DNA from: Trematomus loennbergii
Lineage: Eukaryota > Chordata > Actinopteri > Perciformes > Nototheniidae
NCBI GenBank assembly: GCA_012861695.1
Contig: JAAOOA010000577.1
Span: forward strand, 117,001 to 181,000
Length of the DNA stretch: 64,000 nt
Direction of reading: 5' to 3'
Position numbers and translations under genes: made by a program. This document shows positions 1 through 11,991 of the stretch, piece after piece. The notes under the pieces were generated by a model that was not told where the DNA came from, did no database searches, and worked only from the letters and a program-made list of their open reading frames with translations. Each line of letters starts with the position of its first letter. Within the stretch, counting starts at the first letter, position 1.

Positions 1-195
1 TTGAAAAGTTAAAGTCAACCATCACAAAGGTATGCACACCCTACACATTGAAGGACTCTTGTTAACTTCACAAGAAAAACACCAACACGATTTATTTGCA
101 AGAACAACATAGTAGTGTATTTCAATGTTTCCCCAAAACCCCCAGTCCCCCAAACAATCATCCAACTCAAAACTCCATTCCACATTGCCATTGTG

Positions 196-370
196 ATTAT
201 GCTATTTAGGGTTTCCAGTTCCTGTAGGGTTTTAGTGCAAAGGCTAAAATCCCTGTGTTTCTCTCCGACACACTATCACTATGAAACACTCGCGTTCTAT
301 TGGCTAGCGCTCCGACACATTGTACGTGATAGGCTAAAGGGGCGGGACACAGCCCACAATCAGGCCCCTT
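196..370 (+). mobile_element. MITE fragment, family A
   Basis: This non-coding segment shares a series of blocks with the copies at 23924-24395 (opposite strand) and 37608-37858. The blocks are a short stretch ending in TTTTAGTGCA, then TATTGGCTAGCGCT, then AGGCTAAAGGGGCGGGACA. The copy is diverged and its ends are not clear. It runs almost directly into the LINE tail that starts near 395. Confidence 0.6.
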
Positions 371-394
371 TTAATAGTCTTCATATCTGCTTAT

Positions 395-572
395 GAACGC
401 TGCTTTTAATTGAACTATTTATATCTTACACTGCACTGTAACTTTTATTCATCTGTATGTCATCGACTGTTTTTAAATGCCATTTTCTTAATGTGTCTCA
501 TGTTTGTAAAGCACTTTGAATTGCCTTGTGTTGAAAGGTAATATATAAATAAACTTGCCTTGCTTATTGTGT
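395..572 (+). mobile_element. LINE 3' end fragment (L2/CR1-like)
   Basis: The segment matches the reverse complement of the 3' end of the LINE at 33308-34742. The match begins at CGCTGCTTTTAATTGAAC, which covers the last codons of that reverse transcriptase, and runs through TTTGTAAAGCACTTTGAATT to the tail ATAAATAAACTTGCCTTGC. It is a heavily 5'-truncated copy with no coding capacity. Confidence 0.8.
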
Positions 573-2489
573 CTTTAAAAAACATGATGTGGCTGATTGT
601 GTTCGATGGATAAACTAACTTATAACATTACTTGGGGTTATGGGAAGAGGTCAGCTGGTCTCTGAAACTCCAAAACACCACACACCGCCAACCGTGAACA
701 TATATTTGAATATGTCTGGAGGTTAATCACTTACTCCTTCGCATTCACCATCTAAGAATGGTGCACATTGTCTAAGACGGAGTTCATAATCTGCTCAGGT
801 ATTTAATAGCAGGCTCCATTTCTCAATAGTGTTCCTCCAATCATATGCTATTTAATCCTTCACTGAAAACTGTGTAGTGGTGTATAATTGACTTTTCTGG
901 CACGTGCCTTTGCAGACAGCCCAACCTTGAAATTGCACGTTTGAATGCGCAGCCTTGAACAGGAAGTGCACTCAGGGTGGAGGCTGTGGAAAGAAAGGCA
1001 AAGTTCAGAGGCTTCATATCCTTAACCCTGACTTTGGTTGCAAGAACCTGGACAACCTGTGCGTTAGAAGGTCGGCAGTGAATCAGAATCACCTGAAATA
1101 CTTCAAATACTTTCTAAGAACTGTTAACTGATAACTATTGAACGTGGGATCTGTGATGTATTCAGAGTGAAAGCTCTTAATAAGTTCAATATATGATGGC
1201 AGCATCAACACAACAATGTAATAACCAAGACCCATGCCATGTCAGGTCTTTGTTGTATACCTGTTATAATGAGCATGCTCTTGTTAGTTAGTCCTTGGTT
1301 TTCAGGACGCGTTGAGTAACCTGTTTCAATCAGTCAGTCAAGTCTTATCGACACAAGATTGGTTAAAAAACTACAAAAAAGACTGAAGTATGACTCTGAA
1401 GCTGTAGGAACACATCGAGAGGCTGCGGAGGGTCAATTATACCGAATCACAGTTATTACAGTTTAGGTATAAAAATCTACAATTCTGGTATTTGATCTTC
1501 AAAGACACGAGGGTAAAACAAGAGCTGCGTCATTCCTGGTGCTGAGTTTCTGAACTTCATCCACAAAGTTCTGCAGTCAGCAAGTTCAATACAAAGTTAG
1601 CGTTGGCGTCATACGGGGAATCTAACCGGAGCATCATGATTCTTCAAAAGGTGTTTCAGTAGAGGTTTCAGTAGATATATAATATGTTTTATCCACGGCT
1701 AATCTGCAGTACTTAGGTTTTTTACTACCACTTGTGTCAGGATCTTGTTCTCATGTATCCTGTTTTAGTTCATAATGTATTTTCTCTTTGTGTCTTGTCT
1801 CTGTCTTTTCCCGTCTTTGTGTACCTGCCTCTATAATGCATGTCTGTCCAATCGTTTTTTGCCAGTCCGTCATCATTGAACCAGTCAATGTACAAGTGTC
1901 ATGTACATGTTTTCTGTTTCCAGACTATTCCTCGTGGATTTGACGCTCCCTTTTCCTCGTGTCATCCTGGTGTGTTCCCTTGTTTTGTTTTGTGACATTC
2001 CTTGTGTTTTACCTTCAGTTCCAAGTTTATTTTATTGAATAAACCTCCCTTTTTGTTTATACCTGTAACCTCCCCCTGTGACCCCTTGTCCCCATTAGTC
2101 CGTCTGCTCCACTGGACTTCCAGTTAGCAGCTAAGAGCAACAACTGAATCCAATAAATAAGAAATAAGTAGATAACGGTCTCTTTAGGTACAGCGTCTAT
2201 CAACATGTAATTCATTTTCACATCTACATATGTAAAGTACGAGGCTTGAGTATATGCATTATTCAGCAGTGCATGAACAGCTGTTAACAAGCAGAGATGG
2301 TACATGGTTTTTTCATATAGCCTTTGGGATATGCTCCATTCAACAGGAGGATAACTCATGTGTCTCAGTAGGATAAACTGATTAGCATATGATTACTGTG
2401 GGCAAAAAAATGCTGACCAAATTTCCATCGAGGACAATTCATGAAAGCTCGAGTCATGAGAGACACATGTAAGTGCTTCGAGAAGTTGG
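573..2489. other. no gene recognised
   Basis: No open frame with protein-like composition and no tandem array is visible. The part at about 1735-2062 is T/C-rich, with repeated 'tgtcttgtctctgt'-like words, and ends in GAATAAACC, so it may be the 3' part of an old retroelement. That reading is weak. Confidence 0.3.
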
Positions 2490-3845
2490 GTCCTAGCACA
2501 GCTTAAATCCCGCCTATCACCGACACTGGACCCCCATCAATTTGCATACCGGACTAATAGGAGCACGGAAGATGCTGTTTCCATAACACTTCACACCGTC
2601 CTCTCACATCTGGAAAAAACAACTCCTACGCAAGACTGCTGTTCATCGACTTCAGTTCAGCCTTCAACACCGTCATCCCCTCCAAACTAATCACAAAACT
2701 CAACGACCTGGGCATCGACGCTCCCCTTTGTAATTGGATTTTAGACTTTCTAACCAACAGACCCCAACATGTCAGGTTAGATCGTCTCTCTTCCATGACC
2801 CTCAGCCTAAATACCGGTGTCCCACAAGGCTGCGTGCTGAGCCCCCTCCTCTACTCCATCTTCACCCACGACTGTACCCCTGTACATGGTTCCAACACCA
2901 TCATCAAGTATGCAGACGACACAACGGTGATCGGCCTCATCCACAACAACGATGAGACGGCCTACAGGGAGGAGGTTCAGCATCTGACTGAGTGGTGTGC
3001 TGACAATAACCTGGCCCTCAACACAACAAAACAAAAGAACTAATTGTGGACTTCAGGAAAACGAAAGGCAACACACACACTCCCATCCACATAAATGGAA
3101 CGGCGGTGGAGCGTGTGTCTAGCTTCAAGTTCCTGGGGGTCCACATATCCGATAACCTCTCATGGTCCAACAATACCACCAGTATAGTAAAGAAGGCTCC
3201 CAGCGTCTCTTCTTCCTGAGGAGACTAAAGAAAGATCACCTCTCTCCTCAGATTCTGGTGAACTTTTACCGCTGCACCATTGAGAGCATCCTGACCAGCT
3301 GTATCACAGCCTGGTATGGGAACTGCACAATGCTCAACAGGAAGGCACTGCAGAGGGTGACGAAAATCGCCCAACGCATCATCGGTGTCACACTCCCTGC
3401 CATCGAGGACATCCAGGGGATACGGTGTTTGCAGAGGGCGCACAACATCTTCAAAGACACCTCTCATCCTGCAAACCATCTGTTCGTCCTCCTACCCTCG
3501 GGGAGGCGCCTCAGGAGCCTCCAGTCCAAGACCAGCAGGTTCAGGGACAGCTTCTTCCCCAGGGCTGTTACCCTGTTGAACTCTGCCCGCTGATAGACTC
3601 TAGCCCATACCCACCACCCACCTGTTTATATATTTTACTGTCAATGCCGTTTACACTGTATAGATTAATCTGTTTATAGCCTATTTATTCTATTTATAAT
3701 AATTCCATGTACAATTATTCTTACTATGTAGACTCCTGCACTGCTATTTTGCACTTCTGGTCAGATGCCTAAACTTACATTTCGTCACTAGTACATGTAC
3801 TACGTAATGACATAAAGTTGAATCTGATCTGAATCTGATTCTGGA
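2490..3845 (+). mobile_element. 5'-truncated Rex1/Babar-like LINE
   Basis: The segment holds the second half of a non-LTR reverse transcriptase followed by a 3' untranslated region. The tail at about 3810-3840 is AATAAAGTTG-like and followed by repeated GAATCTGAT words, which suits this group of fish LINEs. The endonuclease and the N-terminal part of the polymerase are missing, as expected for target-primed insertion of an incomplete copy. The family name rests on my recollection of the Rex1/Babar motif pattern and was not confirmed by a search. Confidence 0.85.
2520..3593 (+). pseudogene. broken LINE reverse transcriptase
   Basis: Reading across frames gives conserved reverse transcriptase blocks in order: [12 protein letters not shown] near 2538, [13 protein letters not shown] from about 2642, GVPQGC at 2816-2833 and the catalytic YADD at 2909-2920. 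The C-terminal part then reads RLFFLRRLKK, YRCTIESILTSCITAWYGNC and LLPSGRRLRSL, up to the stop after 3593. The frame is lost at least three times: in an A-run at 2614-2619, in the A-rich stretch before the stop at 3041-3043, and near 3197-3203. The copy therefore cannot make a working enzyme. The breaks are consistent with single-base losses in an old insertion. Confidence 0.88.
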
Positions 3846-3964
3846 GCCATTTATTATGATTGTTCTGAACGTGAACAAATATCTAACAACGCCAGAACGC
3901 AGCAACAGTTAGTGGAGGTTGAATGATCTGTTTTAACCATCAGACTTTAATTAATTTGATAGAT

Positions 3965-4817
3965 GCAGAGGTGGAAGAAGTACTCAGATCTTGTTCTTGA
4001 GTAAAAGTAGAGTACTCAGATCTTGTACTTGAGTAAAAGTAGAAGTACTCAGATCTTGTACTTGAGTAAAAGTAGAAGTACTCAGATCTTGTTCTTGAGT
4101 AAAAGTAGAATACCAGAGTGTAGGAATACTCTGTTCAGTAAAAGTCATGCATTCAAAATGTTCCTCAGTGAAAGTAGAAAAGTATTATCATCAACATATA
4201 GTTAAAGTAGTAAAAGTAAAAGTAGTCATTGTGCAGATTGGTCCATTTCAGAATAATATATATGATATGTTTTATGATTATTGATTTATTTATCAAGCTG
4301 GTAATTAATTGAAGACTGCAAATCCAATCTGCAAAGTAACTTTAAGGTAGGTGTAGGTAAGAATGGAGAAACCAGCTCGAGTGCGCTAGAATTTGAAAAT
4401 ACGCAGCCGAAAAAAATCTGCCCCTTCCTTCAGACTTCCTTCCAGAGCCCCTCCTCCAACACACACGAACGCGCACATGACCAATGAGGGCACGAGATAA
4501 GTTTGTGCACAGATGGAAGGCTGACAGGCAGGTAGGCCATCCAGTTATTTAGCCGGGCCGGCTCAGATGATTGGTCGTGCTTTTACAGTACCCGGCTTCC
4601 ACAGATACATTTTTTTTATATATCAAAGCATTTCATATATTCATTTGCTATCGGGATGTTAAGAGCATTCCATGGAATATAACAAAGTGTTTCTGAAGTG
4701 AATTACCTACCCTACCTTTAAGGTACTGTATATTGTAGTGGAGTAGAAGTATAGCATAAGTTGGAAATACTCATATAAAGAACACATATCTCAAAAATGA
4801 ATACATTTACACCACTC
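3965..4817 (+). mobile_element. hAT-like non-autonomous element
   Basis: The segment begins CAGAGGTGGAAGAAGTACTC and continues with repeated words of the form 'agtactcagatcttgtacttgagtaa', a very common fish element type. It ends in ATTTACACCACTC, which is roughly complementary to the start. The first 150 bases contain about four imperfect internal repeats of 30-32 bp. A second element sits inside at 4346-4716. There is no coding capacity. The hAT assignment follows from the CAGAGGTGG-type ends and is not proven. Confidence 0.65.
4346..4716. mobile_element. TTAA-flanked MITE nested in hAT-like element
   Basis: The ends read GGTAGGTGTAGGTAAG on the left and ATTACCTACCCTACC on the right. TTTAA lies directly outside both ends, at 4341-4345 and 4717-4721, which looks like a target-site duplication. 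The interior matches the copy at 55459-55832, including the block 'cacatgaccaatgagggcac'. Because it interrupts the hAT-like element, it is the younger insertion. Confidence 0.82.
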
Positions 4818-5852
4818 AATGGGGAAATGTTAGTACAGGGTCAAAAACATGTCCTTGGATAGACGTTCTGTTCAGTCTTGTGTGTGTTCAGTGTCAGGTC
4901 TCTTTAACTGTAGTTTTCCGGCGCAGCAGAAAGCGTTGGAGGCAGATTCACGGTATCCTTGTCGCTGCACTGGAGCATCTGCCAGGATGTTCTTAAAGCT
5001 GAGTCACTCTCTTTGTCTCGCTGTTTGTTTTCACTTGCAATTTAATACACGAGATTACTGATATTACAGGCATGAGAAAACAATTTCATTTGGAGCGAGG
5101 ACAAGACCATTGATGCACAGCAGTGAGAGAAGATAACAGACTGTTGAAAGTTAAATTTCATTTTCAGATTAGAGACAAGCTGTGCAAAGGCCTCTATAAA
5201 AAGCTGTCTCGCCAGATGCCTTTTGGGCAAATCCTTGATTTGATTAGCTTTTAAATGCTGTTTAAAAAGCCTCGGCAGCACAAAATACAATTAGGTTTTT
5301 CAAATGGCGAACCAGTGATCCCTCTCCAGCTTCATATCTGCGGGCTTATCTCCCAGTTTAGTGCTTTATGTGGCAAAATATTACTGTAATTATACTGTAA
5401 ACAGAACCATAATTGGGAAGTGGGCCATCCTATAATGTGCGTTCTGAATCAGCCTTACAGAACAATGGGAGGCTGGTGAAGGTGTGTATCTGTATCAGCA
5501 TATGGTCTGAAGACAGATCCCTAAAAAGAGCAAAGAAACAGAACTGTAGTGAGGCAGGAGAGCCATTAAAGGGAATGCACAAATAAGCCCTCAAATGAAT
5601 GAATGCACTGCGTAATTCTCCAGACAGGCAGCGTGAAAGCATGAAGTGTGGCTCCCTGCTAAAGCCAACTTCATTAAGTCCACAACAAGAAGATCTGAAG
5701 CTGCTCTCTCACGAGGGAAGGGTGCACAGAGTGGATTTTCTTTATCCAAAAAAGGATTCAAAGTCCCTCTGAGTTCACACTTACAGTAACTAGCGCTCAC
5801 TTTGTTCAACCCACTTGGAAGAGCCTAAAGTGATGTTGTCAGTATATAGAGC
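4818..5852. other. no gene recognised; single-copy-looking DNA
   Basis: No repeat shared with the rest of the window and no credible exon was found. The stretch 5060-5420 is AT-rich with complex sequence, and could be conserved regulatory DNA, but nothing in the sequence proves this. Confidence 0.3.
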
Positions 5853-6802
5853 TGCAGGAATGAGTCCTAACCCAGGAATGAGTCAGCACTTCCTGTCCAC
5901 TCGTCTAGAAGTCAGTGTTTTTTTAACTTGTTTTTGGTTGTTAGCGTCTGTGGTTAACACAAGCTGATGAGGTTTTCCTTATAGATAAATATGTCAGTAA
6001 ATGCCCCACTGGTGAATTAAAAAACGGCGGTTGCTAAAAAGTGTCTTAATGAGACGACTAAACGTCATCACGCCCAACATTAGCCGCCTTTAGCTTAGCG
6101 GTGGTGACGTGAAGTCATGTTACCATGCTGTAGTTCCTTTTAACCCAACATTAGCCACCTTTAGCTTAGCGGTGGTGACGTGAAGTCATGTGACCGTGCT
6201 GTAGTTCCTTTATAGCCCAACATTAGCCTCCTTTAGCTTAGCGGTGGTGACGTGAAGTCATGTGACCACTGTAGTTCCTTTATAGCCCAACATTAGCCAC
6301 CTTTAGCTTAGCGGTGGTGACATGAAGTCATGTGACCGTGCTGTAGTTCCTTTATAGCCCAACATTAGCCACCTTTAGCTTAGCGGTGGTGACTGAAGTC
6401 ATGTGACAGTGCTGTAGTTCCTTTATAGCCCAACATTAGCCACCTTTAGCTTAGCGGTGGTGTCGTGAAGTCATGTGACCGTGCTGTAGTTTCCTTTATA
6501 GCCCAACATTAGCCGCCTTTAGCTTAGCGGTGGTGACGTGAAGTCATGTGACCGTGCTGTAGTTCCTTTATAGCCCAACATTAGCCGCCTTTAGCTTAGC
6601 GGTGGTGATGTGAAGTCATGTGACCGTGCTGTAGTTCCTTTATAGCCCAACATTAGCCTCCTTTAGCTTAGCGGTGGTGACGTGAAGTCATGTGACTGTG
6701 CTGTAGTTCCTTCATAGCCCAACATTAGCCGCCTTTAGCTTAGCGGTGGTGACGTGAAGTCATGTGACCGTGCTGTAGTTCCTTCATAGCCTAACGTTAG
6801 CT
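5853..6802 (+). mobile_element. mobile unit carrying 72-bp satellite, copy 1
   Basis: About 215 bp of unique leader (from GCAGGAATGAGTCCTAA to GAGACGACTAAACGTCATCA) precede a tandem array. The same leader followed by the same array occurs inverted at 40037-41353, and in shorter form at 50660-51509. Three copies with the same internal order but different flanks indicate a dispersed element, not a locally grown satellite. No terminal repeats or coding frame were identified. Confidence 0.75.
6070..6802 (+). repeat. 72-bp tandem array, about 10 units
   Basis: The units begin CCCAACATTAGCC, pass through TTTAGCTTAGCGGTGGTGAC and GAAGTCATGTGACC, and end GTAGTTCCTTTATAG. The period is 72 bp with small indels. 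The main variation is at the base after TTAGCC (G, A or T before CC). The last unit decays at CTAACGTTAGC. Each unit carries an E-box, GTCATGTGAC. Confidence 0.95.
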
Positions 6803-9654
6803 TTTTATTTCTGGTGATTGCATTCACACTCCTATGTTTATAAAGTGGAGATTATCCTGATGACAAAGACATTAATTCTCATAAACATGTGTTCACCAGA
6901 GTTTAATTTCTTGAATAATCCAAAAGCCAATGGAAAAGTCCAATTGGCTTTTAATCGTGGAGCCTAGCTTCGTGATACTAAATTCAACGAAAGAAAATAT
7001 GTCATCACTGCATCCTTCGATTATCTATCAATCCAAATGTCCCGATAAATCCAGAAATCTACAGTAACAACTAGAGAGGATGATTGACATATACTTCTAA
7101 ATACACCCTATCGTCCTGATATTTCTTATTCAGTGCCTATCAAACATAGACGTCAGTAACAAAGATTATCTTCACATTCCCCTTTGTTTACCCTGCGTTG
7201 GTCATGTTAAACCCTAGCCTCTGCCGGATGAGTTTGTGTCAAATCTCTGCTCTAAATGTTTTGTGTGGCACTTCATCAGAGGTCATGCTGCTTCCACTTG
7301 TTCTTCTCAGAGACAAAAGTCAATATTGAAACACCAACAAGGCAGGGAAATGTAAACTCTGACCAACTGTCCTCCACTTCGGTCCAGAGAAAGTAATCTT
7401 TGCAGCTACCGTCATGACCCGGTCTGCTCTCAATACACCAAGAGGAAAACATGTCCACAAGCTACAGCAGTATTAGTGAATCAATATCAGTATATTGACT
7501 TTGCAGGTGGTTTAAATCCTCGTTGTTCTCTAGTTTCAACCTTGGTGTTCGGTGTCTTCAACTGTTTTATTCCTATGACTATAAAAACAGTTTGAAGATG
7601 AGTCTCCTCTCATACACAGAACAATAAGTATCCATGTGGTAGATTTCAGTAGACTTCACTGGACTGTAACTCCACTTCAAACGGCTCGTTTCATCTGAAT
7701 TAAAGCACACAGAACTTCTGAGGCAATATTCACAACTCTTATGTGAGTCTGAATATTCTCTTCATGAGAAAGCAGCATGGAAGTGGGCGCTGTTTGAGGC
7801 TTTGGATGCAGACCAGGAAAGAATTGGACTGAATCAGAAAGTTTCAAACAAATGAAGCTCCCGTCATCTGTTCCTGCCACAGCCACTTCAAAACCGACTG
7901 ATTAACTTCCCCCGCAGCTGGGGGTAAAACAAGAAGAACTGTCCTATAAAATCAAATATTGCCACCTTGTTATCCCTACAATGAGACGTGGCTTCTTCTA
8001 GAAACCCTCGTGTTATTTCCCCCTGAGCGCTCCATCTCTGGGCGAGCTGATACTACTCCGCCTCACCGGAGATAACAAAGTTAGCTATAAGTGCTTGTCT
8101 TCAGTTATGTCCTCTTCCCAAACAACCGCCCCCTCCCTTCCTTTCCCTTTTTCCTTGCACTTACCAAACACACAGTTGCCCACGGGTAAATAGCCCTGTT
8201 AGCAGCAGCACTCGGTGATTAGTTTGTTTCAGCTGAAAAGGTTAGCGCCCAACACAAAGCGTGGGGGCTAAAACATGCGCCTCTTAAAGCTACCTTAATC
8301 TGTCTCTTCTTCCGGGAGTCTTAATGAAGGTTGGCAGAGGAGGCCTGCCGGCGGCTCCGTCACATCAAGTGATGCTGAAGCCTTGTCAGAATTAAGGGTG
8401 CAAGACACTGTCACTCAGCGGGAAAGAGGTGAAGGGCTGGGTAATGAGAAAGTTGGATGGTGGTAAAAATCCAAACAGCTCTCTTCATTACAGGCGGGTT
8501 CTCCTATTCACACCAGATCCTTCAAACCCGCTTGACATGCCAGGCGAGACTTAATCTGATTCCAAGACTTTGTAAGTTCTTTCTAAATCTATCCCACTTA
8601 TATAGGTGCTATTGGAGAGAAAGAAAAGTCTTACTGGGAGTCAGGGTTTCTCTGAGTTTGAACATATAACTAGCTTTGTTCAGTAATGGAGTTAAGAGTT
8701 CATCATCAGATTTCAGTTTGGTCCTCAGAGAAAAGTCTTGGTAAGTGTCCTAAAAAGACTGAGAAAGGCTTACTATTGTGTAAGGATGTAGGCTTGGTAC
8801 TGCTCAGAAACAAGTTATCCTGTATTTCAAGAACTTCTTTCAAGATACTACATTTAGATACTGTTTTTTGCTTCTTGATTTGGCGCTTTCATGACATGTT
8901 TACAGAGCCCCATGAGTCCAGAGTTAAGGAAAACATGTTTTTTAAGTGATGAACTATTTAACTGTCATTCTAGATAAATGAAAACACACACTGATAACTA
9001 GAGTGAAGTAAAACTGTAGGCTTCACATATTAGACGAAGAATACCACTGTGTGTCTTTGATTGTGGAAGCACAAGGGATATCTCTAAATAAAATTGCCGC
9101 CCGTTACATTTCAATTATTCATTAACAAATCAAAAAGGACTGCATTGTTTTTCCCTTCGCTAATAATAGAAATAGAAAGATGACGATGCAATTAACACAA
9201 TTAGGAAATGCAGAAAGTCAAGTCAGGATTAACAAAGAGACACAACCGATATCCTGCCAATGATTAAAATGACTCTGATCCCTTTGTGATCTGGAGTTAT
9301 CTCAAAGTATGAATAGTATCTGATGAGCAATGATAATGATATTTATCTCCAGACTATGAAAGGACTACCTGATTAACAGACCGTGATGTAAAGCCTAATC
9401 CTGAGAGACTCTGGAAACACATCATGTGTGATATTTCACTGCAATTACAGTAAATCCTTATCTTAGGATAATGGGCTTTAAACACAAGTGTCCTCGATGA
9501 GATAATGAACAGATTAACGACTTGAAAAATTCCCACACAATTACAACATGATATTGAGGTAATATATGTGGAGAAATTGCCAACCATCATCTATACATGA
9601 ATATATAATAATAATATCATTAGATGAACTAAATGTTGTCTTGTTGCATATATT
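6803..9654. other. no gene recognised; long single-copy-looking stretch
   Basis: No transposon copy, array or credible exon was seen in nearly 3 kb. The part at about 7900-8450 is GC-balanced, complex and free of repeats, and has the texture of conserved non-coding DNA. The small open frames here have no protein-like composition. Confidence 0.35.
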
Positions 9655-10125
9655 CTTTATTTTTAAAGAGTCCTATTTCCTGTAGTTTGTTATATTGTTT
9701 TGTAACGATGTCATTGGACGACTTTGTTTACTTCTTCAACATAGAACTCTTTAAAGTAGAGACACTACATACTGATATACACCTGAACATCAGCAGGAGA
9801 GGACTCTTTAAAGTAGAGACACTACATACTGATATACACCTGAACATCAGCAGGAGAGGACTCTTTAAAGTAGAGACACTACATACTGATATACACCTGA
9901 ACATCAGCAGGAGAGGACTCTTTAAAGTAGAGACACTACATACTGATATACACCTGAACATCAGCAGGAGAGGACTCTTTAAAGTAGAGACACTACATAC
10001 TGATATACACCTGAACATCAGCAGGAGAGGACTCTTTAAAGTAGAGACTCTACATACTGATATACACCTGAACATGAGCAGGACTTTAAAGTAGAGACAC
10101 TATATATACTTCTGAACATGAGCAT
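9655..10125 (+). mobile_element. family A MITE copy with 57-bp array
   Basis: The leader reads TTAAAGAGTCCTATTTCCTG and continues to CATTGGACGACTTTGTTTAC, paralleling the copy at 37608-37858 (AGAGGCCCTATTATG, then CATTGGACTCCTTTGTTTAC). The 57-bp array follows at once. The right part of the element is missing or unrecognisable. Confidence 0.6.
9747..10090 (+). repeat. 57-bp tandem array, 6 units
   Basis: The unit starts CTCTTTAAAGTAGAGACACT and ends ATCAGCAGGAGAGGA. There are six full units with almost no divergence, then a shortened degenerate unit. The period is 19 codons with no stop in one frame of each strand, which creates false open frames. The same unit forms the array at 14311-15626. 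Confidence 0.96.
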
Positions 10126-11039
10126 TCTAGTGCCTCTTAAAGAGTTAGAAGATACAGTCCTCTTTACTGGAGGAGTGATGAACCCACAAGCTGACCTTTT
10201 ATCTTCTCCCTCAACATGCAAGTCATGTTCAATGGACACATGCTTTCAGGGGACATTGCTGGCAGTCTCCATCCATTTCTCCAAACCTCTGTCAATGGCA
10301 GGATTGTGCTCGGTGTCCCTGTGGACGGTCCAGAGAAACATTTCCACAGAAGTTCCTTGGTAACAAAGCTGTTGAGCCTTGAGCTCTTACAGTACATTCC
10401 CATTTGCACTTTGTAAAGGTGAAGTTACAGGATTTGTCTCGACAGTCGGGAGCCACTCGGGGCTCTGGCGATGTGAAGCAATTTTGACAGATCAGCAATT
10501 GAGCAGTGAGGACTCGTCTGGCTGAGGAACATTGATTTAAAGTGGCTGAAACTCTGGTTTTCTTCTAAATCAAACGTTAGTTTCCAGTCTGGCTAATGAC
10601 CCAGCTGGCTTTTTGAGCTAACTGTAACAAACTTACATTACGCTGTCAAGTAGTGTTATTGAAAGCCTTAGAAATAACATTGCACGGCCCTTTTTATATT
10701 CTTGAGTAAGTGATTTTATTTAGACTAGCTGCATGTTGTCCAACGGCCCAGATTGCTAACATTAATGTGATTTGTCCCAGGCTTCATGCAAATCAGGTCA
10801 ATGTTAACGCACTTAAAGCTGTTTGCACAAATCCCAGTAGATGTTTTAGTAACAGCATTATGAACAAGAATACATTTTAATATCAGATCCGATAGCAATG
10901 CCTTCAGCCCAAAACCAATGAAGTGACTTCAGGTAAATACAGTCAGTAAGACAACACTTCCTCATGTTGCTATCAGGCAATCTGTATCATGTCCTGAATT
11001 ATAAAGTCTATCATGGGCCTGTGCATTTGTATTTCAACA
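10126..11039. other. no gene recognised
   Basis: Single-copy-looking DNA. The overlapping short open frames at 10118-10498 are on both strands, lack domain-like features and look like chance. Confidence 0.3.
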
Positions 11040-11165
11040 TGTATATATTTTTTTTAAATTTATTATGAGATGTTTACATTTTGGATTGATTATGTGTAGT
11101 ACAATGGCTTGTCTTTCTATGTTGATGCAAACTGGGATCAATAAAGTGCTTCTTATCTTGTCTTA
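11040..11165 (+). mobile_element. possible LINE 3' tail
   Basis: The end GGGATCAATAAAGTGCTTC followed by TTATCTTGTCTTA resembles the 3' end of fish LINEs whose tails read 'gggatcaataaagtatct'. A similar tail is at 52620-52705. The body of the element cannot be recognised. Confidence 0.4.
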
Positions 11166-11344
11166 TTTTCACATGGTGTTAATATGGTTTCATTATCTCA
11201 AATCTACCCGCATTGTGATTGGTGGAATCATGAATTCAGAGCTTCTGGTCAATATGAGGTTTATTGAGAATGTCCACACGTTGTACAGAAAACAGTTGAA
11301 CCTCGCTAATCATTTAAGAAACGGACATTCTCTTGCACAAAGTT

Positions 11345-11497
11345 ATCTGTTTTATGTGTTTTAATTGTTCTATGTCCTCTGTATATACATGTATTAATGT
11401 TGCACTGTTGGAGGAGCCTGGGACCTACGATTTGCATTGACATATCTCCACTGTAGCTAATGTACAAATTAGAATAAAGCCTTGAATCTTGAATCGC
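11345..11497 (+). mobile_element. LINE 3' tail fragment
   Basis: The segment contains TTGGAGGAGCCTGGGACC and ends AATAAAGCCTTGAATCTTG. The reverse complement of 56925-57080 has the same order of words (TTGGAGGAGCCTAAG, then AATAAAGCCTTGAATATTG). Two independent tails in opposite orientation support one truncated LINE family. Confidence 0.6.
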
Positions 11498-11991
11498 CAA
11501 TGTAATAGCAATGCATCCACAGCTGGCATTCTGCATCTTTGATCCCGCTCCAGTTTAAATGTTCATACACGGTTCTTAATTTCACAATGAAAGAGGAAAC
11601 TGAAGCCTGGTTGCTTTTTGTGCTTCTGTTTGATCTCCCGTCGTTTTGACCATGATCCAATGCCCACGAAGGCAGCGATTAGCATATCAGTCGCCACCGT
11701 CTGCACTCATCAGCTTTAAGGGGAAAAGAGGAAGCTTTTTACCGGCCCGAAGCACACATGACCAGGGAGGGTCTGCGGGCGTTTGATAAGTAATGATAGA
11801 GATCTGCCCTGGCAACATGTAGACGGAGATAAGCTCTGCGGGGGGTCCTCTTCCCATTGGCTGCCCACAGAGGTCACATATTACAATGCACCCTTTAACA
11901 GCTACTCATTTGCTCTGTGTGCATTTCAGAACGCAGAGAAATCAAAGAAAAGCAGGTCTCTGAAGTGATCGTGCATTTTGGGTTAGGACAG
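11498..11991. other. no gene recognised
   Basis: Complex, repeat-free sequence just upstream of the duplicated non-coding segment. No exon signature could be supported. Confidence 0.3.

Noticed and set aside
1735..2062. Possible LTR of a retrovirus-like element, because of the T/C-rich stretch and AATAAA-like word
   Set aside because: No matching second LTR, primer binding site or polypurine tract was seen.
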